Below are positions 1 to 7,137 of a stretch of DNA of 64,000 nucleotides, one piece after another. The position numbers were made by a program, and so were the translations under genes. The stretch is from assembly GCF_014640315.1 (NCBI RefSeq), contig NZ_BMGS01000004.1, positions 425,327 to 489,326 of the forward strand, read 5' to 3'. Origin of the DNA: Hymenobacter glacieicola. Its GTDB lineage: Bacteria > Bacteroidota > Bacteroidia > Cytophagales > Hymenobacteraceae. A model generated the notes under the pieces. That model searched no databases and had not been told where the DNA came from. It worked only from the letters and a program-made list of their open reading frames with translations. The stretch's first letter is position 1. Each line of letters starts with the position of its first letter.

Positions 1-1
1 T

Positions 2-262
2 GCGGGGGCGGAAAATCTGGTGCTGCTGCTGGCCCTCGTGCTGGCTTTAGGCGCGGTGGCGCGCCGGCAGCCCGGCTACTTGCCATTTGCCGTGGCGGCG
101 GCCTTGCTACTGTACTGCTGCCTGGTAGCGGTGCTGCTCGGCCTGACTACGCCCAACCTGGGTACCCTGAACCGCTACCGCGTGACGTTTCTGCCGTTTC
201 TGCTGGTGTTGGGGCTGCAAAACGCCTGGGCCACTCGCGTGCTTCGCTACTTCAGGTTGTAG
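2..262 (+). CDS. C-terminal end of a polytopic membrane protein (5' end outside window)
   Basis: The frame is open from the left edge and ends at TAG 260-262, so only the last 86 residues are visible. They form two or three strongly hydrophobic segments separated by short basic loops (RRQP, NRYR), ending in a basic tail. The NRYR-x-FLPF arrangement just before the last helix resembles the end of polytopic glycosyltransferases or O-antigen-related proteins, but no catalytic motif is present in this fragment. The function cannot be assigned from this part. It is co-oriented with the acetyltransferase that follows 140 bp downstream, which has its own promoter-like box. Confidence 0.75.
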   Translation, partial: AGAENLVLLLALVLALGAVARRQPGYLPFAVAAALLLYCCLVAVLLGLTTPNLGTLNRYRVTFLPFLLVLGLQNAWATRVLRYFRL

Positions 263-338
263 CCGGCACTTTTGTTGGTTACTCGGGGAGGCTGCGCCAC
301 CCCAGTAGTCCGGCTGTGGGCAAGGGCCTAAGAAGTCG

Positions 339-346
339 TATCTTTG
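339..346 (+). promoter_or_regulatory. Bacteroidota-type -7 box for the PglD/NeuD-like gene
   Basis: TATCTTTG matches the TAnnTTTG -7 consensus and lies 56 bp before the ATG at 402. No convincing -33 TTG was seen at the usual distance. Confidence 0.5.
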
Positions 347-401
347 CCCTCCGAAAATAAACTTTCCGGCCGCCATACGGTCGTTTCTGATCCGCTGATC
401 C

Positions 402-1040
402 ATGGAAAATCCCGTAATCATTTTGGGTGCGCAAGCCGTCGGCACGGCCGCCCTCGACGCCTTTCAAAGCAATGACGTCGTTGTGTATTGCCTGCTCGAT
501 GATGACGCCGCCCTGCAGAATACTGAACTGAACGACGTGCCGGTAATGGGCAACACCGACGACAAGGAGCTGCTGAAACTACTGGGCAAAAAGTGCGAAG
601 TTTTCGTGGCTACCGAGGATACGGCCAGCCGCCGCAGTCTTACGGGCATGTTGCGCCAGGAATACGAAGTAGCGCCCGTCAATGCCATTCACCAGCGCGC
701 CAGCGTGTCGCCGCACGCGTGGCTGGGGCACGGCAATTTGGTGGGAGCCAATGCCGTGGTAGCGGGCACGGCCAAGATTGGTGACGGCTGCATTCTGGGC
801 GCCAACGCCATTGTGGACGTGAAAGCCGAACTCGGCGACTACGCCCAGCTCGGGGCCGGGGCCATTCTCAATGCCGACGTGAAAGTGGGCGAGCTGGCAT
901 TTATCGGGGCGGGGGCCGTGGTTGTAGCCGGCGTGAAAATCGGGGCCAAAGCCCGCGTGGGCGCCGGCTCCGTAGTGGTGGCTGATGTACCCGCCGGCCA
1001 GACGGTGTTCGGCAACCCAGCTCAGCTAATTAAGAATTAA
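402..1040 (+). CDS. PglD/NeuD-like sugar O- or N-acyltransferase
   Basis: The 212-residue protein has the two-part architecture of the PglD/NeuD family. A small Rossmann-like N-terminal domain begins MENPVIILGAQAVG and covers roughly residues 1-95. A left-handed beta-helix of hexapeptide repeats follows at about 100-210, with repeats such as IGDGCILGANAIV, LGDYAQLGAGAIL and IGAKARVGAGSVVV, closing with VFGNPAQLI. Family members transfer acetyl groups from acetyl-CoA to amino or hydroxyl groups of activated sugars or sialic acids. The acceptor cannot be told from sequence. The last codons (Lys-Asn-stop) fall inside an AATTAAGAATTAAG repeat that starts the next intergenic hairpin. Confidence 0.85.
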   Translation: MENPVIILGAQAVGTAALDAFQSNDVVVYCLLDDDAALQNTELNDVPVMGNTDDKELLKLLGKKCEVFVATEDTASRRSLTGMLRQEYEVAPVNAIHQRASVSPHAWLGHGNLVGANAVVAGTAKIGDGCILGANAIVDVKAELGDYAQLGAGAILNADVKVGELAFIGAGAVVVAGVKIGAKARVGAGSVVVADVPAGQTVFGNPAQLIKN

Positions 1041-1128
1041 GAATGAACAATTAAGAATTGGGTAGTGCCACTGCTGGGCGAATACTCCTGATTCCTGATA
1101 GTCAATTCTTAATTCCTGATTCTTAATT
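1035..1128. repeat. AATTAAGAATT-type intergenic inverted repeat
   Basis: Arms at 1035-1060 and 1103-1128 are 26 nt each and match at 23 positions as reverse complements. They would form a long AT-rich hairpin in the trhO leader. The left arm overlaps the stop codon of the upstream acetyltransferase. Similar AATTAA-rich spacers occur at 24738-24840 and 45736-45838. Confidence 0.75.
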
Positions 1129-1139
1129 TTTACTTGAAA

Positions 1140-2093
1140 ATGGACTACCTCGTTCTGCTGTACTACTGCTACACGCCTATCGAGAATCCGGAGCAGTTTC
1201 GGGAGGAACACCACCGCCTGTGCCTGAGCCTGAACCTGCTCGGGCGCATTATTGTGGCCTCCGAAGGGCTGAACGGTACCGTGTCGGGCCGCCGCGCCGA
1301 TTGTGAGCAGTACATGCGCCTGGTAAAGGCCGACCCGCGTTTTGCTACCCTGGAGTTTAAGGTTGAAGAAGCCCCGGCCCATACCTTCCAGAAGCTGCAC
1401 GTGCGCGTGAAGCCCGAAATCGTGCACGTTGGCCTTCCGCACATCAAGCCCTACGAGCGCACGGGCATTCACCTCTCGCCCACGGAATTCCGCGACCTGA
1501 AAGACCAGGAAGACGTCGTGGTGCTCGACGTGCGCTCCGACTACGAGCACAACCTGGGCCGCTTCAAGAATGCCATTACCCTCGACATTGAGAACTTCCG
1601 CGAGTTTCCGGAGAAGGTGCAGGAGCTAGAGCAGTTCAAGGGCAAGAAAGTGCTGACCTACTGCACCGGCGGCATCAAGTGCGAAAAGGCCTCGGCTTTC
1701 CTGCTGGAACAGGGTTTCGAGAACGTGTACCAGCTCCACGGCGGCATCATTAAGTACGGCCTGGAAGCCGGCGGCGAAGATTTCGAGGGCAAGTGCTACG
1801 TGTTCGATGGACGCGTAGCCGTGGATGTGAACAGCGTCAACCCCAGCGTCATCAGCCAGTGCCACCACTGCCATACCCCCTCCGACCGGATGGTAAACTG
1901 CGCTAACCCGCACTGCAACGCCCATATTCCGCTCTGCGAAGCCTGCGGGCAGCAACTTGACGGCGCATGCTCCCCAGCCTGCCAGGAGCACCCCGACAAG
2001 CGTCCCTACGACGGCACCGGCGCCTACCCCAAAAACAGCAACAACTACAACCCCGAGCAGGGTCTGCTTTCCTACCGCGCCCCGGCGCGGTAG
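1140..2093 (+). CDS. trhO: TrhO-type tRNA uridine(34) hydroxylase (rhodanese family)
   Basis: The protein has 317 residues from the ATG at 1140; a TTG two codons upstream is a weaker alternative. The N-terminal acylphosphatase-like domain (about 1-95) includes the family sequence ASEGLNGTVSG. The central rhodanese domain (about 115-215) carries the catalytic loop CTGGIKCEKA with the active cysteine at 175. A Cys/His-rich C-terminal segment follows, with CHHC, CANPHC and CEAC motifs, probably binding metal. The YceA/TrhO family hydroxylates U34 of certain tRNAs on the way to 5-methoxyuridine-type modifications. It has an AATTAA-type hairpin upstream and an inverted repeat downstream. Confidence 0.93.
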   Translation: MDYLVLLYYCYTPIENPEQFREEHHRLCLSLNLLGRIIVASEGLNGTVSGRRADCEQYMRLVKADPRFATLEFKVEEAPAHTFQKLHVRVKPEIVHVGLPHIKPYERTGIHLSPTEFRDLKDQEDVVVLDVRSDYEHNLGRFKNAITLDIENFREFPEKVQELEQFKGKKVLTYCTGGIKCEKASAFLLEQGFENVYQLHGGIIKYGLEAGGEDFEGKCYVFDGRVAVDVNSVNPSVISQCHHCHTPSDRMVNCANPHCNAHIPLCEACGQQLDGACSPACQEHPDKRPYDGTGAYPKNSNNYNPEQGLLSYRAPAR

Positions 2094-2119
2094 GGAAAAT
2101 GGCTATTTTCAGCTGTTAC

Positions 2120-2209
2120 CCTGAACGCAGCGAAGGACTTTATCAGGCGAGAACGAATCGGTAAGACGATGGTTGCTCTCGCCTGACAAAGTCCTTCGCT
2201 GCGTTCAGG
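2120..2209. repeat. Inverted repeat, 33 nt arms with GCAGCGAAGGACTTT core
   Basis: Arms 2120-2152 and 2177-2209 are reverse complements at 32 of 33 positions around a 24 nt loop. The core resembles the other AGCGAAG-containing repeats in this window (62098-62189, 21455-21553 and 9908-10059). It fills the spacer between trhO and the nucleoside phosphorylase gene. Confidence 0.9.
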
Positions 2210-2308
2210 TTGACGTGCTTTTTGCGCGCGTGTTATTATTACGGAGCGAACCCAAACTGCGGTTTTTGCCGTACCATTGCACCTTCCTTTTCTAAAAATC
2301 CCCCCGTT

Positions 2309-3181
2309 ATGCCCATCGCCGAATCGGAGCTGATCCTCAACAAGGATGGCAGCATCTATCACCTGAACCTGCTACCCGACCACCTTTCTGAAACCATCAT
2401 CACGGTTGGCGACCCGGAGCGTGTACCCACCGTCAGCCAGCACTTCGACTCTATTGAGACGATAATTCAGAAGCGTGAGTTTGTAACCCACGTGGGTTAC
2501 TACCGCGGCAAGCGCCTCACCGTCATCAGCACGGGCATGGGCACCGACAACATCGACATCCTGATGAATGAGCTGGACGCGCTGGTGAACATTGACTTCG
2601 TGACCCGCGAGCCACGCCCGTTGGAGGAGCGCATCAACCTGCGCATTGTGCGGATAGGTACCAGCGGTTCCCTGCAGGCCGATATTCCCGTGGGCTCCCT
2701 GCTGGTATCAGAGCACGCCGTGGGGTTGGATTCCTTGATGCAGTTCTATCCGCTGGTAGAAACTGGTCTGGAAGTAGAGGTAGCGCGCGGCATACAGCAA
2801 AGCCTGCAGCTTGACTACCGCCCGTATTGCGTCCGTGGCTCTGATTTGCTGCGCGAGCAGCTAGGCGCGGGCATGATTACCGGCAATACGCTCACCTGCC
2901 CCGGCTTCTACGGTCCCCAGGGCCGGGTGCTGCGCCTCGACCTGCGCCTGCCCACTCTGATTCAGCAATTCCAGCAGTTCCGCCACCACAGCGCCGAGGG
3001 CGAGTTCCGCCTCACCAACTTCGAGATGGAGACGGCCGGCTACTACTCCCTGGGCCGCATGCTGGGCCACGAGGTAGTATCCTTGAACGCCATTGTAGCC
3101 AACCGCGCTACCGGTGAATTCGCCACCAACTCCGAAGAGGTCATCAACCAACTGATTGCCACCACCCTGGAACGCCTCTAA
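2309..3181 (+). CDS. Nucleoside phosphorylase (PNP/UDP phosphorylase family)
   Basis: The 290-residue protein uses the ATG at 2309; upstream in-frame codons from a TTG at 2210 run through the repeat and do not look protein-like. Family hallmarks are the early phosphate-binding GDPERV, the VISTGMGTDNI loop, RIGTSGSLQ, and the late NFEMETAGYYSLGR motif that binds ribose. These enzymes cleave nucleosides with phosphate to a free base and ribose-1-phosphate. Length and motifs are closest to uridine-phosphorylase-like members, but pyrimidine versus purine preference cannot be settled by eye. The stop codon directly abuts the left arm of the 39 nt inverted repeat at 3181-3442. Confidence 0.9.
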   Translation: MPIAESELILNKDGSIYHLNLLPDHLSETIITVGDPERVPTVSQHFDSIETIIQKREFVTHVGYYRGKRLTVISTGMGTDNIDILMNELDALVNIDFVTREPRPLEERINLRIVRIGTSGSLQADIPVGSLLVSEHAVGLDSLMQFYPLVETGLEVEVARGIQQSLQLDYRPYCVRGSDLLREQLGAGMITGNTLTCPGFYGPQGRVLRLDLRLPTLIQQFQQFRHHSAEGEFRLTNFEMETAGYYSLGRMLGHEVVSLNAIVANRATGEFATNSEEVINQLIATTLERL

Positions 3182-3442
3182 ATCACGGATTTAGATGGAT
3201 TTTTTGGATTACACGGATTCGTTGTCTGGCTGGTTTGCGCACTCACTAGGCGTTCTGGCAGTTCTGCAAAACACTGACGTTAGGAGGCCGTGACCTGCCC
3301 CAGTAGCTTCCTGCTACCGCCAAAAAAGCCCGCTTGACGTCTTGTCAAGCGGGCTTTTTATTTCGTGCAACGAACATTCTTGTGGAGGTGGACTACCTGA
3401 AAAAATCCGTGTAATCCGAAAAATCCGTCTCAATCCGTGATT
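3181..3442. repeat. 39 nt inverted-repeat pair between two convergent stop codons
   Basis: The arm 3181-3219 and the arm 3404-3442 match at 36 of 39 positions as reverse complements. Each is built from AATCCGTG/GGATT units. The left arm begins in the TAA of the phosphorylase, and the right arm runs into the TAA of the minus-strand gene. A strong terminator sits between them. A single degenerate CACGGATT unit also follows ald near 47080. Confidence 0.9.
3322..3361. terminator. Bidirectional intrinsic terminator
   Basis: A stem of about 17 bp (AAAAAGCCCGCTTGAC with its complement) around a 5 nt loop has A-runs and T-runs on both sides. It can terminate both the phosphorylase and the convergent 103-residue gene. 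Confidence 0.9.
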
Positions 3443-3752
3443 AGTAGAAGTCGAAGCTGAGCACCGAGTGCAGGGGTAGTGAGATGCCTGATTTAAGCGT
3501 GAGGTACTCCTCGTGGGTGGCCCACACGGTGGTGTACACTCGTTTTACGCTGCCATCGGCGGTTTGGAAATAGATGTCGAGTTTGCCGTGGTAGGCATTG
3601 CCCAGGGTGGCGGCGCGCTCGGCATCGTGGCGGCGGCGCTGAATGGCGGCCTTATCCGTCAGCGCATCCTCGGCGGCAAAGCGCAGGCCGGGAATGGCCT
3701 CTTTTTCAACGGTTTCTATAGTTGGGTCGGTGGTCTTTAGTTCGGGAATCAT
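3441..3752 (-). CDS. Conserved hypothetical protein, 103 residues
   Basis: This small soluble protein has no signal peptide or membrane segment. It starts MIPELKTTDP and has a basic middle (IQRRRHDAERAATLG) followed by a strand-rich half that reads like a small beta domain (GKLDIYFQTADGSVKRVYTTVW, LHSVLSFDFY). Codon use matches its neighbours, and it has a terminator and a defined repeat boundary downstream, so it is probably a real gene. I do not recognise a named family. Confidence 0.7.
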   Translation of the reverse strand: MIPELKTTDPTIETVEKEAIPGLRFAAEDALTDKAAIQRRRHDAERAATLGNAYHGKLDIYFQTADGSVKRVYTTVWATHEEYLTLKSGISLPLHSVLSFDFY

Positions 3753-3873
3753 GGCAATGCAGGAATAGAGCGTTTAAGAAGTACAGGGGAAGGCAAGGAA
3801 AGTGCCGAATCGGGCGTGAGGAACGCCTGAAGGGCGCCAGGCAGGTAGTTGCCTTCCGTCCTGTTCTGCTTTT

Positions 3874-4899
3874 TTACGCCAATTCCGCCAAAAAGGCCAT
3901 GGTATCTACGCCATCGGCGTAATCGGCTACCCCCGGCTCCTGGGCCCGCCCGAACGGGAAGCTGCCCGCAAACAGCCCGCCCGAGGAGACAATGCACTGG
4001 GTTTGAGGCGCTACGTCGGCCAGGCGTACCACCAGGTCTACCTCGTTGCTGTACGTTTCATAGTGCAGCACCGAAATGGGCGACACCAGCTGCGTGCTTT
4101 GGGTAAGCAGCAGAAAACCGGAGTCGAGGTGGGGCACGCGGTTCACCAGCAGGATGCTCTTGTTATAGTCGTAGTTGTTCTGGTAGCGGTTGTGCTCCAG
4201 CACGCGGTGCCAGGGCTGCAAGGAGTCGAGCAGAGGCGTGAAATCGTACTTTTCCGGCACGTAGAGCTTGCTCACATTGCGGCAGCCCAGGCCGTAGTAG
4301 CGGAAAATGTCCTCGCCCAGCAGGCCCAGGTCGTGGTCGGTTTCGCGGCCCGTCAGTACGGCCAGGCTGGTGCGGTTGCGGCGGATGATGTTGGGCTTCT
4401 TGCCGAAGTAGTACTCAAAGTAGCGGGCCGTGTTGTCGGAGCCGGTGGCAATAAAGGCATCGGCCGCGTTCAGGCGCGGTACCAGCTGAATGTGCTCCGC
4501 GAAGCGGGGTTCCAGTTGGGTGAGCTCCTCCAGAATCCACGTCATCAGTGCCGTATCATCGGAGCTGAGCTTGGCCAGCAGAAGGTGGCCCGAAAGCAGC
4601 ACGCACAAGGCATCATGAAAGCCAACGAGCGGAATGTTGCCGGCCATGACTACCCCAATCTTGCGCGGGGTAGTGGGCTCCGGGCGGTAGCGGCCCGCCC
4701 ACTGCCGCAAGGGCTCCTCCTCGAGCAGATGCCCAATGCCCCGGATAGCGGAAGCAACATTGGGCAGATCAAACCAATTGTTTTGATTACGAGCCCGGGC
4801 AGCCAGGCTGGCCAGCTCATCGGCGTGGGCGGGGGTAGTGAGTGCAGTAAGGCGCTGGCCCAGGGCCACAAATGCAGCCAGGCGGTCGGCGTGCGTCAT
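3874..4899 (-). CDS. LuxC-like acyl-CoA reductase
   Basis: The protein has 341 residues from the ATG at 4899; the frame extends upstream to 5022, but that part is composition-biased and runs across the ferredoxin promoter region. Visible family features are the nucleotide-binding VVMAGNIPLVGFHDAL, the KLSSDD segment, ATGSDNTARYFEYYF, and the catalytic-cysteine region YYGLGCRNVSKLYVPE. LuxC-type enzymes reduce acyl-CoA to aldehyde with NADPH. The gene is divergent from a two-cluster ferredoxin gene 235 bp away, a pairing I recall from other Bacteroidota. The physiological acyl chain is unknown. Confidence 0.85.
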   Translation of the reverse strand: MTHADRLAAFVALGQRLTALTTPAHADELASLAARARNQNNWFDLPNVASAIRGIGHLLEEEPLRQWAGRYRPEPTTPRKIGVVMAGNIPLVGFHDALCVLLSGHLLLAKLSSDDTALMTWILEELTQLEPRFAEHIQLVPRLNAADAFIATGSDNTARYFEYYFGKKPNIIRRNRTSLAVLTGRETDHDLGLLGEDIFRYYGLGCRNVSKLYVPEKYDFTPLLDSLQPWHRVLEHNRYQNNYDYNKSILLVNRVPHLDSGFLLLTQSTQLVSPISVLHYETYSNEVDLVVRLADVAPQTQCIVSSGGLFAGSFPFGRAQEPGVADYADGVDTMAFLAELA

Positions 4900-5027
4900 A
4901 TGTAAAACGGAAAACGAGGCGAAGAAAAAGGCAGGAGCAGGTAGTGCCTCCGGTGAGTAGCTAGGTAAACCCCCGCAAGCTACGTTTGGATTCCTGGCGG
5001 ACATTCGGAATTCAGGAGGCAAAATTC

Positions 5028-5056
5028 TTGTTGAGTACGGCTAATTCCTAATTTTG
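5028..5056 (+). promoter_or_regulatory. Promoter of the ferredoxin gene (-33 TTGTTG, -7 TAATTTTG)
   Basis: TTGTTG at 5028-5033 and TAATTTTG at 5049-5056 are about 15-18 bp apart, a Bacteroidota-like arrangement, 79 bp before the ATG at 5135. Confidence 0.55.
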
Positions 5057-5134
5057 CCCGTCGGCATCCTGCCCGGGGCAGGTTGCGTACTAGCAAAGCA
5101 TCCCTTTTCCTACCTTTTTAAGATACCCGAGGCT

Positions 5135-5485
5135 ATGGCCATCATGATAACCGACGAGTGCATCAACTGTGGTGCCTGCGAACCGGAATGCCCCAATACT
5201 GCCATTTACGAAGGCGGCGCCCAGTGGCGCTGGGCCGATGGCACCAGCTTGAAAGAAGTGCAAGTAGACGGGGGCGCTACCGTTTCGGGCGTGTCGCCCC
5301 AAACCCCGATTTCTGACGAGTACTACTACATCGTGTCCGATAAATGCACCGAATGCGTGGGCTTCCACGAGGAGCCCCAGTGCGCCGCCGTGTGCCCCGT
5401 GGACTGCTGCGTAGACGACCCCGACTACCGCGAAACGCAGGAGAAGCTGCTGAGCAAAAAGCAGTGGCTGCACCAGGAAGCCTAG
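5135..5485 (+). CDS. Ferredoxin with two [4Fe-4S] cluster motifs
   Basis: The ATG at 5135 (MAIMITDEC) gives 116 residues. The first cluster motif is [12 protein letters not shown] at residues 9-20. The second is split as in Chromatium/Allochromatium-type ferredoxins: CTEC, an eight-residue insert, then [10 protein letters not shown]. Between them is a 40-residue loop containing WRWADG. Proteins of this type carry electrons at low potential in the cytoplasm. It may serve the divergent acyl-CoA reductase or an unlinked oxidoreductase; the sequence does not say which. Confidence 0.92.
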   Translation: MAIMITDECINCGACEPECPNTAIYEGGAQWRWADGTSLKEVQVDGGATVSGVSPQTPISDEYYYIVSDKCTECVGFHEEPQCAAVCPVDCCVDDPDYRETQEKLLSKKQWLHQEA

Positions 5486-5529
5486 GCTTTTCGGAAGAAA
5501 CGTCCCGCTAGTTTACAGTAATAGCCGGC

Positions 5530-5590
5530 AAATGGCTCGTGTCCAAAAGCTCTGCTACCCGGAGCGCGCTGGGCGCGAGCCATTTTGTTG
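5530..5590 (+). terminator. Hairpin after the ferredoxin gene
   Basis: AAATGGCTCG at 5530-5539 pairs with CGAGCCATTT at 5576-5585, followed by TTGTTG. The stem is 10 bp with a 36 nt loop that could itself fold. It is a plausible but imperfect terminator. Confidence 0.5.
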
Positions 5591-5721
5591 ATTGCGAGGT
5601 AGGCGTAGCTTATAAAGCAGCGCTCCAGCAGTACCAAGACAACGAAGAGCATAGAGCTGCAGTCACTTTAGCCGCCTATGCTTTTCCTGCTACTTTACTT
5701 CCACTATTCACTTGAATTATT

Positions 5722-7035
5722 ATGCTAAAACACCTACTTACCTTCTGCTTCTTAGGGTTGCTAGCAGGGCACCAGGTTCTGGGCCAGCAAACAAAGCAAC
5801 GCGTTTTTACCTCGGATATCGACCGGTTCTGGGTGGCCTATGATAGCATGCGTACTACCACCGACAGCCTGCGTCAACTCAGTTACCTCAACCGGATATA
5901 CATTGAGCCCGGTACCCCAGGCTTGCGGGCCCTGATGGAAGCCAAGGATTACACGCCCGGGGAGTGGGTGAGTGCGGTGCGGCGGTATCCGCGGTTCTGG
6001 AACTCCATTCGGCCGCGCACGCTACTAGCCAAATCCGGTGTCGAGGGTTTGGAAGATTACCTGCTGAAATTTAAAGCGTTGTATCCGGCTCTGCGCCCAG
6101 CTACCATCTATTTCACCATCGGGGCCCTGCGCTCTGGCGGTACCACTCAGGATAGCCTGGTACTGATTGGCGCCGAGGTGTCAACCGGAACCCCAGCCGT
6201 GGATATTTCCGAATTCTCGAAGGCTACCCAAATCTTTTTGGCAAACAACTACCGAACGGACCCAATTAAACACATCATCCCGCTTAATGTGCACGAATAC
6301 GTGCACACTCAGATTCGTCACTACGGGCAGAATGTGCTAGGGCAAGCCATATACGAAGGAATCTGCGACTTAATTACGCAGCTGGTAACCGGCAAAACTA
6401 TGCCCTATGCCTACACGAGCTATGGCCCGCAGCATGAAGCTGCATTGAAAGAACGGTTCAAGACGGAAATGTTTGTTCCGAGTTTTCGGAACTGGTTTTA
6501 CAACAATAGCTCCGAAGACCCGAACCATATAGGCGACTTGGGCTACTACATGGGCTATGCCATTTGCAAAGCTTATTATCAGCGGGCCACCAACAAGCAG
6601 CAGGCTATCCGGGAAATGATTGAACTGGACTATACCAGTAACCTGGCGGTAGAAGCTTTTCTGACGAAGTCTCGGTATTTCAGCGGTAGTTCAGTTGCAG
6701 CCTTAAGAGTAGCCTACGAGAGAAAGCGGCCCTATGTGACCCAGATTCGACCTTTAGTCAGCAGCCAGGCAGTAGATGCTTCCCTCAAGGAGTTGATTAT
6801 TGAATTCTCGCAGCCAATGAGTCCCTATACGAGCATTGATTACGGGGCAGGCGGCAAGACTACTTGGCCTAACTTAAAAAAAGTTGGTTTCGCGACCGAC
6901 AAACGGTCCATCACATTTAAAGTAGATCTGCTGCCGGAACACGACTACGAATTTGTGGTCACGGACGGCGGCTTCCAGTCCGAGGACGGCTACCCGCTCA
7001 AGCCGTATTCGGTAAGATTTCGAACGGGGAAGTAG
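5722..7035 (+). CDS. Secreted HExxH metallopeptidase-like protein with C-terminal Ig-like domain
   Basis: The 437-residue protein begins with a signal peptide (hydrophobic 4-18, then VLGQQ). The centre carries HEYVH at residues 191-195 and YEGICD with Glu at 212, the gluzincin-like pattern of two histidines plus a downstream glutamate. This suggests a zinc peptidase of the DUF2268/GldB-like type. Residues from about 335 form a beta-rich domain (LIIEFSQPMSP, HDYEFVVTDGGF, LKPYSVRFRTGK) resembling SbsA-type Ig-like repeats. Export to the periplasm or surface is likely. The substrate is unknown, and no type IX sorting domain is evident. Confidence 0.75.
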   Translation: MLKHLLTFCFLGLLAGHQVLGQQTKQRVFTSDIDRFWVAYDSMRTTTDSLRQLSYLNRIYIEPGTPGLRALMEAKDYTPGEWVSAVRRYPRFWNSIRPRTLLAKSGVEGLEDYLLKFKALYPALRPATIYFTIGALRSGGTTQDSLVLIGAEVSTGTPAVDISEFSKATQIFLANNYRTDPIKHIIPLNVHEYVHTQIRHYGQNVLGQAIYEGICDLITQLVTGKTMPYAYTSYGPQHEAALKERFKTEMFVPSFRNWFYNNSSEDPNHIGDLGYYMGYAICKAYYQRATNKQQAIREMIELDYTSNLAVEAFLTKSRYFSGSSVAALRVAYERKRPYVTQIRPLVSSQAVDASLKELIIEFSQPMSPYTSIDYGAGGKTTWPNLKKVGFATDKRSITFKVDLLPEHDYEFVVTDGGFQSEDGYPLKPYSVRFRTGK

Positions 7036-7055
7036 AACGGGCGCTTGGCGACGCT

Positions 7056-7100
7056 GACATTTCGGGCGGAACCATATTTCCCGGCCCCGCCCGAAATGTC
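7056..7100. promoter_or_regulatory. Perfect 14 bp inverted repeat abutting the valS -7 box
   Basis: Arms 7056-7069 and 7087-7100 (GACATTTCGGGCGG and its complement) are perfect, with a 17 nt spacer. The right arm ends at the base before the -7 box at 7101. It could be an operator for valS or a terminator without a T-run for the peptidase gene. Confidence 0.6.
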
Positions 7101-7108
7101 TACTTTTG
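7101..7108 (+). promoter_or_regulatory. -7 box of valS (TACTTTTG)
   Basis: Exact TAnnTTTG match, 30 bp before the valS ATG. Confidence 0.6.
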
Positions 7109-7137
7109 CCCGTATTCTGACCTGATTCCCTTCGACG

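Noticed and set aside
1134..1139. TTG start for trhO
   Set aside because: An ATG two codons downstream fits family N-termini (MDYLVLLYY) and is the more usual start.
2210..2308. Upstream start for the nucleoside phosphorylase
   Set aside because: The extra codons derive from the inverted repeat and its flank. Family similarity begins after the ATG at 2309.
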